DNA of 64,000 bases from the NCBI GenBank assembly GCA_022478985.1, contig JAKSZP010014881.1, positions 1 to 64,000 of the forward strand, given 5' to 3'. The translations under genes and the position numbers were made by a program. Source of the DNA: Massospora cicadina. Lineage: Eukaryota; Entomophthoromycota; Entomophthoromycetes; Entomophthorales; Entomophthoraceae. The notes beneath the pieces are model-generated. The model was not told the origin of the DNA, made no database searches, and worked only from the letters and a program-made list of their open reading frames with translations. Positions 10,691 through 21,960 of the stretch are shown here, piece by piece (within the stretch, counting starts at the first letter, position 1; each line of letters starts with the position of its first letter).

Positions 10691-12250
10691 CTGAAAATGT
10701 TTGATTGCTACTGAACTCATGGATCAAAGCGGTATTGACCTGTTCCCAGGTGGTGCACTCCTTCAAATGGGGAGTCATGATTTCCTGGGCGATGCTATTT
10801 GGGCAGGAGTGGATATTCTTTACCTTTTGCTGATTGGTGGCCTCCTCCATGGAGCTCTCATATGCGTATAGGAAGGAGTCAATGCTCTCCTGGCTGGGGT
10901 GAACCTTTCTTTAAAACTATGTTTAAAGTTAGTTACAAGCAGAGTGGAAAGGGTGTTAACACCAGGGAAGGGCGCTGGCTCTGAAATCTCAGTCTCCGCA
11001 TAGTTGAGGGGGCCCTGCTGATATAGCCGTCTTCATAGGCCCTCAAGGCCCTCTTGGATATCATCCCAATTTTGGTTGAGGGTGGAAACGGATGCCTTAT
11101 TTGCGATAGCTCCTTTAAAGATTGAATGTCGGTGCCCTGAAGGCGAAGTTGGCTCTAGAGGGTGGTCAAACAGGTTCCAAACCCTTGATAAGTTTGCTCC
11201 AGCTGAAAGATGCAAGTATTGGTAATTTTGGCAAAAGCACTTAAGTTGCCCATTTCATCTGACAGGGCAACATTGGAGACCCTAGGGTCAAGGGGGACTC
11301 CATTCACATGGAGTTTTCATCCCTGCGATATATTCCAAATTTGATCACATAGGGCAGCTAAGGCTGTCATCACATCCTTCCTCCATGGGTCCTCAGGGCT
11401 AACAGCGGTGGGAGCTGAGGGACCTAGGGGCCCATGAGTTTCCTGGAGACCATCTGGCCCTTTGGGTCTCTCTCGCCCTTCAGGATCTTCACTTCTGGAG
11501 GGGTAGTCGTGAGAGGCAAGCTCTCAATAGTGTTGTAGAGTTTGTAACAGATCCTCATCTTGTAGGAGGAGTCCATTCCAAGTTGCTTTGAGGAGTTGGA
11601 CGTTATGACGCAGCTCGTCCTCAAGATAGCCAGAGATCCCGCTAACACCACAATTTGATCTTAGACCGCGTTGATCAACTGTCAGTTGTCAATAATGGCC
11701 TCACGGTTCTTATGAACAAGGAGGAGGCTGAATTATAAAAATCAACGATGTGGGTGTGCAGGGCCTGGGTGAGCCCCAGTTGTCAAGAGACCTCCTGATG
11801 GTGCAACCCATCTAGTTGGAATAGATGATGGATAGCTGAGTTAACAAAGTTTCAAAGCTAGCGTTTGGGACCCAGTGTGAGTTCTTTTGCTGGCAGCTTG
11901 GCTGAGTCATAAAGGTCCCGCATGTAGAGGCAACAGAAGAGGCATGGTAATGGCTGGAGCAGGCACCCACGGAATAGATGACATTTATTAATTGTTTGAC
12001 GACCTCGTTAAGGTTCTTGTAATGAAGTTGGTACTAAAATCCATTGATAGAAGGCAGGGTGAACTGTAATGCAGCCCAGAATTCTAAACTTTCAGGTTGG
12101 GAGGCTGGTATTTCATGTTGCAAGGTACTAACCCATTTGGCAACGCTTCTTGACTGACCAGCGGCTTGGTCTTCAGCGCTATTAGTATTTTTCATTGTGA
12201 TAGACATTTTCACTTGGGACAGCTCAGAGCCTCCTGTAGTGAGCAGCACG
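10690..12250 (-). pseudogene. Gyp-3 gag remnant with collagen-like segment
   Basis: The N-terminal frame (12249-12034) begins near the 5' LTR. Around 11510-11400 the minus strand reads PEGRERPKGPDGLQETHGPL, in which Gly occurs every third residue at 5 of 8 triplets and the gaps are one G-to-A step from Gly. A capsid-like block with THLKECTTWEQVNTALIHEF follows at 10850-10665, matching TWAQVNTALIKGF in Gyp-4. The conserved stretch MTALAALCDQIWNI links the two parts. No zinc knuckle remains because the deletion removes it. Confidence 0.7.
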
Positions 12251-12258
12251 TTTGTAGG

Positions 12259-12664
12259 TACTACAGTTCTCTAGACTGTCGCCAAGGTCCAAAGTTGGCT
12301 CAAAGCTGCAAATTTGCAGAGAAGTTGAGAAGAAAATGGAAAATTGGTTAAGATACCAAATATTTTTCAGGTTAAAAGGATTTGATATTTATAGGGTGAG
12401 TGGTGACATGGTGCCTCATGGATCGTCATACCCCCCATCCGGTTCAGGCTCTTTACTGGTCTTCTAGATTGACCGCATCATGGGCATCCACAATGTATTT
12501 CGCCTCCCACCTGAACAAATTAATGGAAACGCCGCCCCACGCGACTCAGAAATTGGGGAATAGAATCCTAAAGTCATTTTTGTTTGGATATGTTCAGGAG
12601 CTGATTTATTAAAGCTCACTTTGGAAGTGGGGAATTCAATTTGCCTATTATCTCGAATTCTGAA
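12259..12664 (-). repeat. Gyp-3 5' LTR
   Basis: Partner of 8859-9261, aligned from TACAGTTCTCTAGACT onward. It ends at about 12664, where Gyp-2 integrase sequence resumes. The two LTRs differ at many positions, so the insertion is not recent. Confidence 0.8.
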
Positions 12665-13560
12665 TGTAATCTAATTGAAAAATTGGAAAGGATGGTTGAC
12701 AAGCTTATATATGGGATGTCTCCCTTTCTGTTGTGGTGACAGCGCCTTGAGTGGCAAGGGCTTAAAAATGAACACTTTCATCAGATAAGGTACTTATAGT
12801 TAAATCATTGTCCTCAGGTATTGTTGTATCAAGTAGAGGCTGGATGCTACTTGATAATTGGGGAGCACGCATATATAGAGCTTAAAAGGGGGACATCATG
12901 ATGATTAGATTGTTGTTTATTTAGTAATCAATTAAGGCTCTGGTAATTAATGGTCACAGAGAGTAGGGCTGGAGGCGGCCATCATCTGAAGGATAGAGAC
13001 AAGGGTTCCATTAAAATGTTCCACTACACCATTGTTTGATGGACTGTAAGGGACGGTGAAACTCTGATTAATTCAAAAATAGAGGTTAGTTCTTGGATCA
13101 CCTGCGAGGCGAAATTTATCCCATTGTCCGAAAGTATAGTTTGTGGGCATACATGCTGGGTGAAAATGGACTAAATAATAGGGCCGTGGATTTTTCAGCG
13201 TCACCAAAAAACAAAAATCGCTTAAACCTATTTGGTCAAGTGGTTCACGTTAAGAGGATATATTTAAGGCCATGCAACACGGTATGAAGAGGGCCTACTA
13301 CATCAAGCTAACAATATTAAAAGGATCTGACGGTGCAATGATGGAATTCATATATCTTGGACTGGCCTGATCCTAGGACTGGCATACCATACATGCCTCC
13401 AGTACTTCTTGGATTCTTTATACCGTCCAGTCCCAGTAGCATTGTTTCTTTAGCTATTAATGCGTCTTCTTTACTGCCCCATGTTCCACGGTCATATGCC
13501 TTTCTATGATAGCATTAGTTTTAGAAGAAGGGCGGATATAAGGGAGTCATTTCTTATTGA
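12665..13560 (-). pseudogene. Gyp-2 integrase remnant
   Basis: Continues the integrase tail at 8648-8858 after removal of Gyp-3. The minus strand near 13130-13112 reads TILSDNGINF with the second catalytic Asp intact (GAC), followed by a degenerate core. The zinc-binding region lies towards 13450. It aligns along its length with Gyp-3 integrase at 9490-10360, which helped to place both. Several stops and frameshifts. Confidence 0.75.
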
Positions 13561-14375
13561 CTTTATTATACAGCATTCCTTCTAAATCTAGGTGTCTCAG
13601 GTCAAATTTCAAAGCTCAACTTTGACTCAGGAGTTGTCAACTCCATCTTTCTGGATGACTGATTAGATCATACATTTGGTCCTCCTCAGGGGTCAATGCA
13701 GCCTGTACCATCATCCAAGAGAAGCCTTTGTCATTCTGGTAAATCGCTCTTGTATGATGGACCATAGTGAAATCGCAGTCCTGCAGCCTTAGAGTCCATA
13801 TGGCTAGAAGGACATCTGGGTCCTTTAAATGCTGCAGCCATTTGAGCGAGTAAAGGGCAGTATTAATCTTGAAGTGAGTGCCATTGAGGTAAAACCAGAA
13901 GTTCTAGATTGTCAACAAAACAGCCTGCACTCTCGCTCAGTAACATTATGGTTCTGTTAAGCCTTGCTCAGGGCCTTGCTGAATTAAGCTACTGGATGAT
14001 CAATCTTGAATTATTATGCTGGGCTAGGATGGCCTCAGAGGCGACAGCACTCACATCATGTATAGCAAGAAGTGTCAAATTGAATATGGATAAACAAAAA
14101 TGGGTTCATTGCAAAGAGCAGTTTTAAATTCATTAAACACCTGCTTTTGTTTAGGTTGCCACTCAAAAGGCACATTCTTTTAAAGGAGATAGATCGGGGT
14201 ATAGGTTAGTTAAGAAAACCGAGGAATGGAATGACAATAATTGCCCACCATTCCAAGGATTACCTAATTATACCTAAGGCTCTGGGGGCACAACGTATTT
14301 TTGATGGCGTCAACTTTATCCAGGATGGATTGGATACTGTCTTTTAAGACCTTATGCCCAAGGAATTCCATTTCT
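13560..14375 (-). pseudogene. Gyp-2 RNase H and RT C-terminal remnant
   Basis: RNase H is recognised by alignment with Gyp-3 at 10440-10690. Further up, the minus strand ends at the LINE insertion with EMEFLGHKVLKDSIQSILDK, the post-YxDD block of Ty3/gypsy RT (about 14375-14310). RT resumes on the far side of the LINE at 20841. The last 18 bp (14358-14375) are the left copy of the LINE target duplication. Confidence 0.8.
14358..14375. repeat. LINE target-site duplication, left copy
   Basis: CCAAGGAATTCCATTTCT is repeated exactly at 20823-20840. It directly precedes the poly(T) that is the tail of the minus-strand LINE. Confidence 0.95.
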
Positions 14376-14426
14376 TTTTTTTTTAGTACTAGATGGTCCC
14401 AACCCAAGGGGGGGATTCATCGATGT

Positions 14427-17400
14427 TTATTGAATTACGCCTGGGCTCCTAAGAGCCTGAGGCGAGGGAAGGGGAGGGAGGAGGCATCGAGAAAGGGAGG
14501 GGTTTGCGCGCCAGAGCCGTGCTGCAGTGACAATTGAGCGGGGGAGGGTTGGCGACATAGTGCAGACCTTCAGGGCCATCTCAAAGTGTACCTGAAAGTG
14601 GGTGATCATGTGTGGAAGGGTCCACACCTGCTGGTCAAAGGCAGCACGAAGGAAGGAGTTATGGATGGTCCAGATGGCTGTGGCATAGGCGAGGACACGG
14701 AGGGGTCGGTGGCAACCAGGCAATGTCTGCTCAAACATGAGGTCTTGCACAGGGTGTCCAGACCAGGGCTGAGCATGGAGGAGCGCGCGGGCCTTTGGCC
14801 AAAATGCGGCGACACCTGGACAGGTGAAAAACGATGGAGGTGGGAGTCAATAGGCTCCACACAGTGGGGGCAGCTTCGGTGCTGGAAGGTAGGGCCAGTC
14901 CGGTCTCCTGTCCTGTATGAACAGTGGAGCACCCTCCATAAGGTGTTGGACACCTTTGCTGACAGGATGGGGTGATAGACGTCCTTCCACAATTCCTTAA
15001 GGTCAAATCTCACGGAGGGAGGGAGGAGCTCAAGGAGTCTTGGGCGGATGGGAGGACGATCTTGGGGTTGAGGCGAGTTGTGACAACTTGTCCATTGTGC
15101 ACAATTGCATGGCGACGTGGGCTGAGGCCAGGGCCTTCCCTTCTGTATGGGAAGGCATGGTGGATCCGCGCGCCTACTCGTTTCAGGGCAAGGAGAGCCT
15201 GGTTCCAGTAGGGGGATGAGGATGGTTTTAGGCGATGGCCTGGGTGGTTTGTGAGCCACTCCCCTAGTGAGGTCATAGATGCTCTAGGAAGACCCAGAGC
15301 TGCTGACACTGACTGGCGGAGGGCGGGCGCCCATTGGGGCATGGGGGTCGCGTCTCAGCAGACAATCGGCCATAGGAACTTCAGGAAGATTGTGGTGGCG
15401 TGGGATCGCGTGTCCAGAAGCCCTAGGCCCCCTTCATTGCAGGGTCGGGCAATGGTTGAGAGGGCTTGGGGGATGGTTTGAGCCCCAGATCCAACAGCGG
15501 AGGAGTACATTGAGCCGCGTATAAAAGGCATATGTGAATGGGCAGACGTGCGCTAGGAACCAGACTTTGGAGAGGAGGAACACATTGGCCATCAGAGCTT
15601 GACCCTGGGGGTGATGTGCCGCCAGTTCCAGCTGGCAATCCTGAGTTAACTGCTGCAAGGAGCAAGTCCTCATTGTCTTTTAGCGCAACTCCTTGTTGGT
15701 TGGTGAGAACGCCCAGGTGACGGAAGGTACCGCGCTCAGGTTCAATACCAAATGGTGGGGGGAAGGTGGGGGAGCCAACCTGTAAAACTGTTATCTTGGA
15801 GGTGTTGACCATGGCGTTGGACGCCTTAGTGTAACTCTTAATGGTCACAGCAGCGAGGGCAACATCCCCAGGGCAGTCAAATGCAATGGCAGTGTCATCT
15901 GCAAATGCCATGGTGCGTGTGGGGGCTTTACCTGGGACCAGAATCCCTGTTAGCTTGTCCTGTAAGGAGGCCAAGAGGGGGTCAAGGGTGATGTTAAAAA
16001 GGATAGGGCTCAGGGGGTCCCCTTGCCGGAGACCTTGTCCAACTGGTACTGCCATTGTAAAACCCATTGGCGCCAGGACTCTGGTGTGGAGATGGTCATA
16101 GAGCGCTGATATCCAGCGCCTAGCTGCGGGTGGGAGATGGAAGCGGGCCAGGGAAGCATCAATATACTTCCAGGCTACCCGATCATATGCTTTCTCCATA
16201 TCCAGAAGAGCCACAAAGCCATTCACCTTACGAGAGTTAGCAGTCAAAGTCACGTGAAGGTCATTATAGTTGTCCCATAACGACCTCCCCGGAATAAAAC
16301 CGTACTGGGATGGGGAGAGGCGAGGTGACACCCATTTGGTGATGCGGTTGGCCAGAAGCTTCGTGAAGAGCTTGTGGTCTGTGTTGATCAACGCTATGGG
16401 GCGCCAGTTCGCCAGGTTCTCACGGTCTGACTTCTTGTGAATGAGGGTCGTGATTGAGCCTCTGGAGTCGGAAAGGACCTCGCCATTCACCAAGAGTGCA
16501 GCGAAGAGGTCGCGGAGGGTTTTGGCTATCACTGCAGGTTCCAGAAGGTACACCTCAAAGGGTATTCCGTCTGGGCCTGGGGCTTTAAGCCGTGGGGATT
16601 TCAGAAGGGTTTCCATCACCTCCTGGATGGAAATAGGCGCCAGTAGAGCCTCATCAGCCCGTGGGTCAATGGGCGGCTCTGGAGCCCGCCACAGGAAGTC
16701 TTGGATGTCCGATGGGTCCACCTGGGTGGCAATGGAAGAGGCTGGAGTAGAAGCGGTGTAGTTCCTGCGTAATTCCTCCTTATCTGAAGTGGTTGTAGTG
16801 CCAATCTTCAGTGCAGTAATATCCTGCGCTGTTGACCGGGCTTTCTGTTTCTGAAAGAAGAAGCGGGTAGGGCGTTCCCATTGAGCATAGTAACGAGATG
16901 TTGTAAAGTTTGCTGCCCGTTCTTCCTGAAGTGTGAGCTCCAAGCGGAGTGCTTCCTGCGCCGCTTCCCAGTCTTCCAACCATCTGGGAGAGGGCGAAGG
17001 CTGGCAGTTTCGCTCTAGATGTCTGATTCTGGCTTCCGCCCTTTTGACTCTGGCGCGAGCTGCAGTCATCTGGGCTTTGGCACAGTTGTAAGCAACGCGG
17101 GTGATGCCCTCCTTGGTCACCGCCCATCTAGCCTTGTGGTCAAGCAGGTGGGGTGGGGGGAGGTGAGAGTCTCCCGAATGGTCATAGACAGCTTCTCCTT
17201 AGTGAAGGGGTTGTTGAGAAGAGCTGGGGCAACCCTAGGCCAGAACCTACGCGACGGTCTAAGTGTGGTGGTGAGGACAACGGTGAGTGACCTGTGATCA
17301 CTCAGATGGTTGTCACGAGAGATGGGAGAGGAGACGCGGCCAATTAGCAGGGGCCAATCAGTGCCATATCTATGCGTGACGCTGACTGGAAAGCTCCTCC

Positions 17401-17972
17401 ATCATACTGGATCCTAGTCATGCAACCTAGGCCAGACGCGGAGGGTGGAAGCGCATCTATAAAGCCACTCAGGCGAAGGAAATCCTGGAGGCGACTTGAT
17501 CCAGGGCGTTCCTTTGCTGCAGGGGGTAAGAGTCACGGACGCGACTTATGGTTGTGTTGAAATCTCCTAAGAGGACTGTATTCCGTGGGAGATTGAGTTG
17601 GAGGAGCTCTTCCAAGAGCCGATTTTGCTCCTGACCTGTATTAGGCAGGTAGATGCTTGCAGCGAAGAAGGAGAAGTCATGAGTGGTGAGTTTGGCCAGT
17701 ATGAGGCGGCCACCTAGATATTGTAAAAAAGAATGGGTTTTAACCTGGGGATTTAAAACAATAAGGGCGGCATGGTTTGTCCAGAAGGAGTTGCCTCCAA
17801 ACTGTTCATTCCATGCAGATTGTTCGTGGGGGAGGATATGGGGCTCCTGGACAGCAGCGATGTCAATTTGTGCTGACCTGAAGTTTCGGAGGAGGCGGGC
17901 TCTCCGCTTAAAGTCCCGCAACCCATTTGCGTTGATGGATTGCAGGGCCAGGGTGCTGCCATGGGGACTCAT
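14427..17972 (-). pseudogene. LINE ORF2: endonuclease and reverse transcriptase
   Basis: About 1180 codons in total. The endonuclease (17972-17400) shows SINANGL near its start, AAVQEPHI, ASIYLPN and LLGDFN, the Mg-binding and catalytic blocks of AP-type endonucleases that nick the target. RT (about 16600-15650) shows LKAPGPDGIPFEVYLL, SQYGFIPGRS, GLRQGDPLSPILFN and the catalytic FADD box (MAFADDTAIAF). The C-terminus has CPHC and, one frame later, FFTCPGVAAFWPKA, the usual Cys/His-rich motif of LINEs. Frameshifts occur near 17469, 15640, 15430 and 14827. The start at 17972 lies inside the end of ORF1, so the two ORFs overlap by about 65 nt in different frames. Confidence 0.9.
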
Positions 17973-20606
17973 AGCTGTTCCCCTCCATGTCCTGGGGGTT
18001 GCCAGCGCTTAAACCTGCTGCTGTGAGGCGGCTAGTTTTGAGTCCTTTAGCTTGACTATTAGCTGCAATCCGTGAGGAGCGTCGAGGGTTCTGAGGGGAA
18101 GGAGAGGGTGGGGGGCGGAGGACCCAGTAAGCCAGCCCTAGGATGCTGCCCCCGCTCCGTTGCAGGGGAAGGACCTGAGGGTGCTCAATGGTGACCTCCG
18201 CGGTGTCCCCATTTGATGAGTCTGAGTCCATATTCACTTCCTCCAACACTTCAAAGGATCCGCGCAAAATGGACTGTGGGGTTGGGGTAGGACTCTTTGA
18301 GGTGGCACTTCTACCGCAGGCCGCGAGTTGCCAGTCCATGCTGGTGGGCATAGCTCCATAGGGAGCTGAGGGCTGATGCGATAAATCGCTGGTGGAGGTT
18401 GGTGGGGGTGCCGCGGAGCCCTGAGTGGGGGTGGCTGACGAGGGGCACCCTGTGGGAGATGCCTTGCGCTTGGTGAGAGAGGGAGTTGACTCTGGGAGAT
18501 TGGAGGGGGTGCCCATTGGAAGGGGGGCATGAGCGCGAAGGTATCCCACACCAATAGTGGGGTTAGCTGTTTCAACTGCTAGGCGTAAGGCCTCAGGGGA
18601 CAGGTCTTGAACGGGAACCCATTGTGTGGGTTGAGGAATTGCTGCTGCAGCCATGTGGGATCGTTTTTGGCCTGGTTTAGGCCCCTGGGTGGTGGCTAAG
18701 AGGGCTTGTTTTCGAGCTGTGCAGCCACTATACAAGTGTCCAAGGGCGTTACACCATGAACACCGGGGGCGCGCCTGATCAGGGTCGACAAAAAGATCTC
18801 AGGGCATGCCCCAACTACCGCCACACGAGGAATAACCTCAATGTTACGGGATACAGTGGGGGAGGGGATGAACGACGCCCTAGCAGTGCGAGCTCTTTGA
18901 GTGGGAGCATAGTAAGAGGGGACGCTAAAGTCCACTGAAAGAACAGACCCAAACTCCATTAAACCACGATGGAGTGCCAGTTTAAGAGACTCAGGATCAA
19001 CAGTCGTTGGTAGGTTGGAAAAAGTAACCCATGAAATTTTCTCCAGGTGAGAGCGTGTGCGGGAGATGCGAAGAGATCCGCGTGGAATAATGACCTGGAG
19101 GGTGGCAGCATGGTCAGCAAGGGCAGCTTCAGTGAAGCCCACATCGATGTAGTGGCCCTCCACTGATTCATGGATGATGGTGTTAATAGGGAATGTCTCC
19201 GCAATCGCTGCAAAGTATGAGAAGTAATCCTCTGTATAGAATTCAACAGGGTTATGCCCATAATAAAGGCGAATTGCGTGTGAGAGGGTTGAGCGAGGTA
19301 GAGCTTTTTGCGCTCTAGTTTCGGCCCATTTCTTCTTAACATCAGCAATAAACGCCACTTCACGGGGATCAGCTTTGGGTAGCGTTGGTGCCAGAGGTTT
19401 TTGCCACGCCCCAGTGGCTCCTTTGGTACGTTTGTGTTTGCTTTGGGCTGCAATTGCAGGTTGAGTGTGAGCTGTTGGTTTGGACAAGTTTGCGGAGTTC
19501 CCTTGTTTCTGGAATGTTACAGCAGTTGCTGGCGTCATATTAAATTGAGGGGCGGTTTGTTGGGCCTCGCTAAATTGGGGAGGCCCATCCAGATTGGAAT
19601 TAACTCAGCCAGTTGGGAGGAGGGAGATGTTTCATCACCATCCCAATCTATTTGGGTAAATTCAGCCCGAGTATTTGCTGTGATTTCGTGGGCAAAACTC
19701 ACTGGCTGATTGGTGAATTGGTCGTTTTCAGCATATTGAGATAAAGTGCCGACTTGAGAAGTGCCGATTATGGGGTTTAAATGGGACGGGTGAGAATGGA
19801 ACTGGTGTGAAGTTCCAAAATCTGAACCATTTAAATCCCCATTGGGAAGAGTAGATTGTCCCAATTTGGTGCTTAGTGAACCAGAATGTGCGGCTAATCC
19901 AACCTTACATCCGAGGGTTTGGGGGCCAGGTGATTGTTGGGCCTCGCTAAATTGGGGAGTCCCATCCAGCTTGGAATTAACTCCAGCCAATTGGGAGGAG
20001 GGAGATGTTTCATCACCATCCCAATCTATTTGGGTAAATTCAGCCCGTGTGTTTGCTGTGATTTCGTGGGCAAAACTCATTGGCTGATTAGTGAATTGGT
20101 CATTTTCAGCATATTGCGATAAAGTGCCGACTTGAGAAGTGCCAATTACGGGGTTTAAATGGGACGGGTGAGATTGGAACTGGTGTGAAGTTCCAAAATC
20201 CGAACCATTTGAATCCTCATTGGGAAGAGTAGATTATCCCAATTTGGTGCTTAGTGAACCAGAATGTGCGGCTAATCCAACCTTACATCTGAGGATTTGG
20301 GGGCCAGGTAGCTGGGTATCGCCCCTCATGGAGGGAGCCAGAAACACGGTGTCAGCAATAATAGATGGGGCTGAATTAGCTGACACAATGGGGAGGTGAA
20401 TGTCTGGATGGGCTGAGTTGCATTCAACTAAGCAGACGCCATTAAAACAGCGTGGGTGATGGCCTCCTTGGTTGGAGGGGGCCCAGCGGGTTGGTGGGAG
20501 GCAGCACACACAGAGCTGTTAGGCGTGCAGGTTGCAGAAGTGCGATCAGGTGAACTGGCGCTAGTTGGAGTAGCCCCAGGTTGGGGGGTGGTGCCTGCTT
20601 TCATGG
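17908..20606 (-). pseudogene. LINE ORF1: nucleic-acid-binding protein
   Basis: The likely start is the ATG near 20606 (MKAGTTPQPGATPTSASSPD). The N-terminal part holds a duplicated 126-codon unit. The middle (19538-18790) has a conserved core with HYIDVGFTEAALADHAATLQ and WVTFSNLPTTVDPESLK, plausibly an RRM-like fold. A zinc knuckle CSWCNALGHLYSGC (Cx2Cx4Hx4C) lies near 18770-18725. A Pro/Ser/Thr-rich tail follows to the stop at 17908. Frameshifts occur near 20430, 19607 and 18790. ORF1 proteins bind LINE RNA in a ribonucleoprotein; here that is inferred from the zinc knuckle and the position. Confidence 0.8.
19561..20309 (-). repeat. Tandem duplication of about 377 bp inside LINE ORF1
   Basis: Two copies begin at TGGGCCTCGCTAAATTGGGG (19561 and 19938) and end near GGGGGCCAGG (about 19928 and 20308). 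They differ at only a few positions. One base missing near 19607 in the left copy makes its length 377 instead of 378, so the original period was probably 126 codons. Repeated protein text includes SFAHEITANTRAEFTQIDWD in both. Confidence 0.92.
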
Positions 20607-20822
20607 CTGCTGCTTGAGAGCGGGTGATTCTGGTTGACCCTGAGGTGGGTAACTAAGGGTTGCTTCGTTTGGGGTGGTGCTGGCTCGTTTGGCATAGCCT
20701 GCGGGTTCTTTTGCGGGGTTTCCCGCCATATTTGCTAATAGTTTTCGTAAATCTCTTTAGTGGAGCTAAATTTCAGGCTGAATTGATTTTTCGAAAAGTG
20801 ATGCTTAGCAGAAAGAGATATT

Positions 20823-20840
20823 CCAAGGAATTCCATTTCT
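20823..20840. repeat. LINE target-site duplication, right copy
   Basis: Exact copy of 14358-14375. Gyp-2 RT resumes immediately after it. Confidence 0.95.
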
Positions 20841-21520
20841 CATTAGGAAAATGAACACTTTGATGGTTTGTTTTTAATTAAAGCCTACCATAACGATTAA
20901 AGTCTTCTTAAGGAGTTTTATATTACCATTGAAGGTTTAAAGAAATATGGTGATATTGTTGAGGTGTATGAGAACATACAATAACTTCAAGCCTACTAGA
21001 ATCCCATACTTGGCGCATTGAAAGGTGAGCGGTGAGTTTCAAAGGCCCCGATGCATCATCATGGGTTTGAATAGCAACTCATTAGCTATGAGTGCACACT
21101 TGGCTCAGTCTTAAGGGCGAGCTCCACCCGCCAACATCCACTAGCAAGACCCATAGTAGAAAAGTATTGCAACAGAGCAAGCAAGCGGAGAAAGTCTTCA
21201 ATTTGGGGCAAGGGATATCTGTTTCTTGGTGATGAAATTAAGCCGGTGGGAGTCAAACACCACATGATGGCTGCCATCCTTCTTCTTAACTAACAGGAGG
21301 GGAAATCCTAAGGGCTTCTTGATGGCACCAATATCCTAGCCTCAAGTAATTGTTTTAGCCCTACTGCCACCTGGGCTTCATCAACCTTACTTTTTCAGTA
21401 AGGTTGGGACTGAATGGAGAGCTCACAAGTCTCCACATGATGAAGAACCCCACTCAGATTTAAAATCATAGGCAGATGTTGAGAAAAGATTTGATTAACC
21501 TCCAATAATTCCATAACCTG
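20841..21520 (-). pseudogene. Gyp-2 RT, N-terminal and palm part
   Basis: Just beyond the LINE the minus strand reads PSKCSFS, the block that precedes EMEFLGHKV, which lies left of the LINE. Further upstream, 21277-21086 reads LISSPRNRYPLPQIEDFLRL, then YFSTMGLASGCWRVELAL. This corresponds to the Gyp-4 text with SYPLPRIDDSLRLLSGSQ and FSSMDLASGYWQIDLAP. The first catalytic Asp (MDLASGYW) is Gly here, so this copy is dead. The YxDD box is not clearly readable. Confidence 0.8.
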
Positions 21521-21539
21521 ATCTTGTTGTTCATAGTGA

Positions 21540-21960
21540 CCTCTATCTTAAAAAAAGTGTTAATTAGAGTCTCTGATGAGGGCGTTTCCAGACCAAAATT
21601 CTTTAGACTTTCAAAAATGCAGATGTCATTAACAGCCTTTACTATTAAGAGTGAACATAGGCAGTTGGAGTATTAGTGAACACTACTCAAACTTCGTCAG
21701 TAAGGTTAGCCAGCAACACCCATATGGATCCAGAATAGGCGCTATCTAAAATTCCTGAGCGTTAAGACCTCCTTGATCAATGAATTATATAGATCTCGGA
21801 TTTTCAACAGGTATCCAGAGAGAATGTTGATGTGAGCCAAAGTGTTTTTAATAACTTGGGACTTTGGCAGTATAGTGATTGTTTTGGGAAAATAAATGGA
21901 ATGCCTTAATACCATCAACTGCAGGTAAGGGCATCCATTTATGAGAGCCACTCATGTGAG
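21540..21960 (-). pseudogene. Gyp-2 dUTPase-like domain
   Basis: The minus strand reads TITILPKSQVIKNTLAHINI and then a GYLLKI block. After a frame change it reads GILDSAYSGSIWVLLANLT at about 21755-21700. The last string is dUTPase motif III (G-V/I-I/L-D-x-x-Y-x-G-x-I/V-x-V-x-L-x-N) with Asp and Tyr in place. Gyp-4 has GILDPAYNGTVLVLLANLT at the matching position. The domain lies between RT (downstream) and the protease region (upstream). dUTPase would keep uracil out of the element's cDNA. Only one frameshift and one early stop are visible across the core. Confidence 0.75.

Larger units (their letters stand above)
8859..12664 (-). mobile_element. Gyp-3: internally deleted gypsy element
   Basis: Direct repeats at 8859-9261 and 12259-12664 flank a minus-strand element with gag (10690-12250), the tail of RNase H (10380-10690) and integrase (9290-10360). 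The gag zinc knuckle, protease, dUTPase-like domain and RT are absent, and gag runs straight into RNase H near 10690. It interrupts Gyp-2 integrase: 8850 and 12665 read on into each other when compared with the equivalent part of Gyp-3 itself (near 9460). It could have moved only with enzymes supplied by a full relative, unless the deletion came after insertion. Confidence 0.85.
14376..20822 (-). mobile_element. Full-length L1-like LINE inserted in Gyp-2 RT
   Basis: A 6.4-kb non-LTR retrotransposon on the minus strand. It has a 5' leader (about 20607-20822), ORF1 with a CCHC zinc knuckle, ORF2 with an AP-type endonuclease, RT and a C-terminal Cys-rich segment, a 3' untranslated tail of about 40-50 nt, and a poly(A) tail seen as T's at 14375-14384. 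Perfect 18-bp duplications flank it. It is GC-rich, unlike its surroundings. No RNase H domain was seen, which argues for an L1-like clade rather than Tad or I. It has a handful of frameshifts, so it is dead but fairly young. Confidence 0.93.

Noticed and set aside
14586..17297. Several long plus-strand open frames (for example 14586-14975, 15841-16101, 16441-16761)
   Set aside because: They are antisense to the recognisable LINE ORF2 and arise from its high GC content; none shows a domain.
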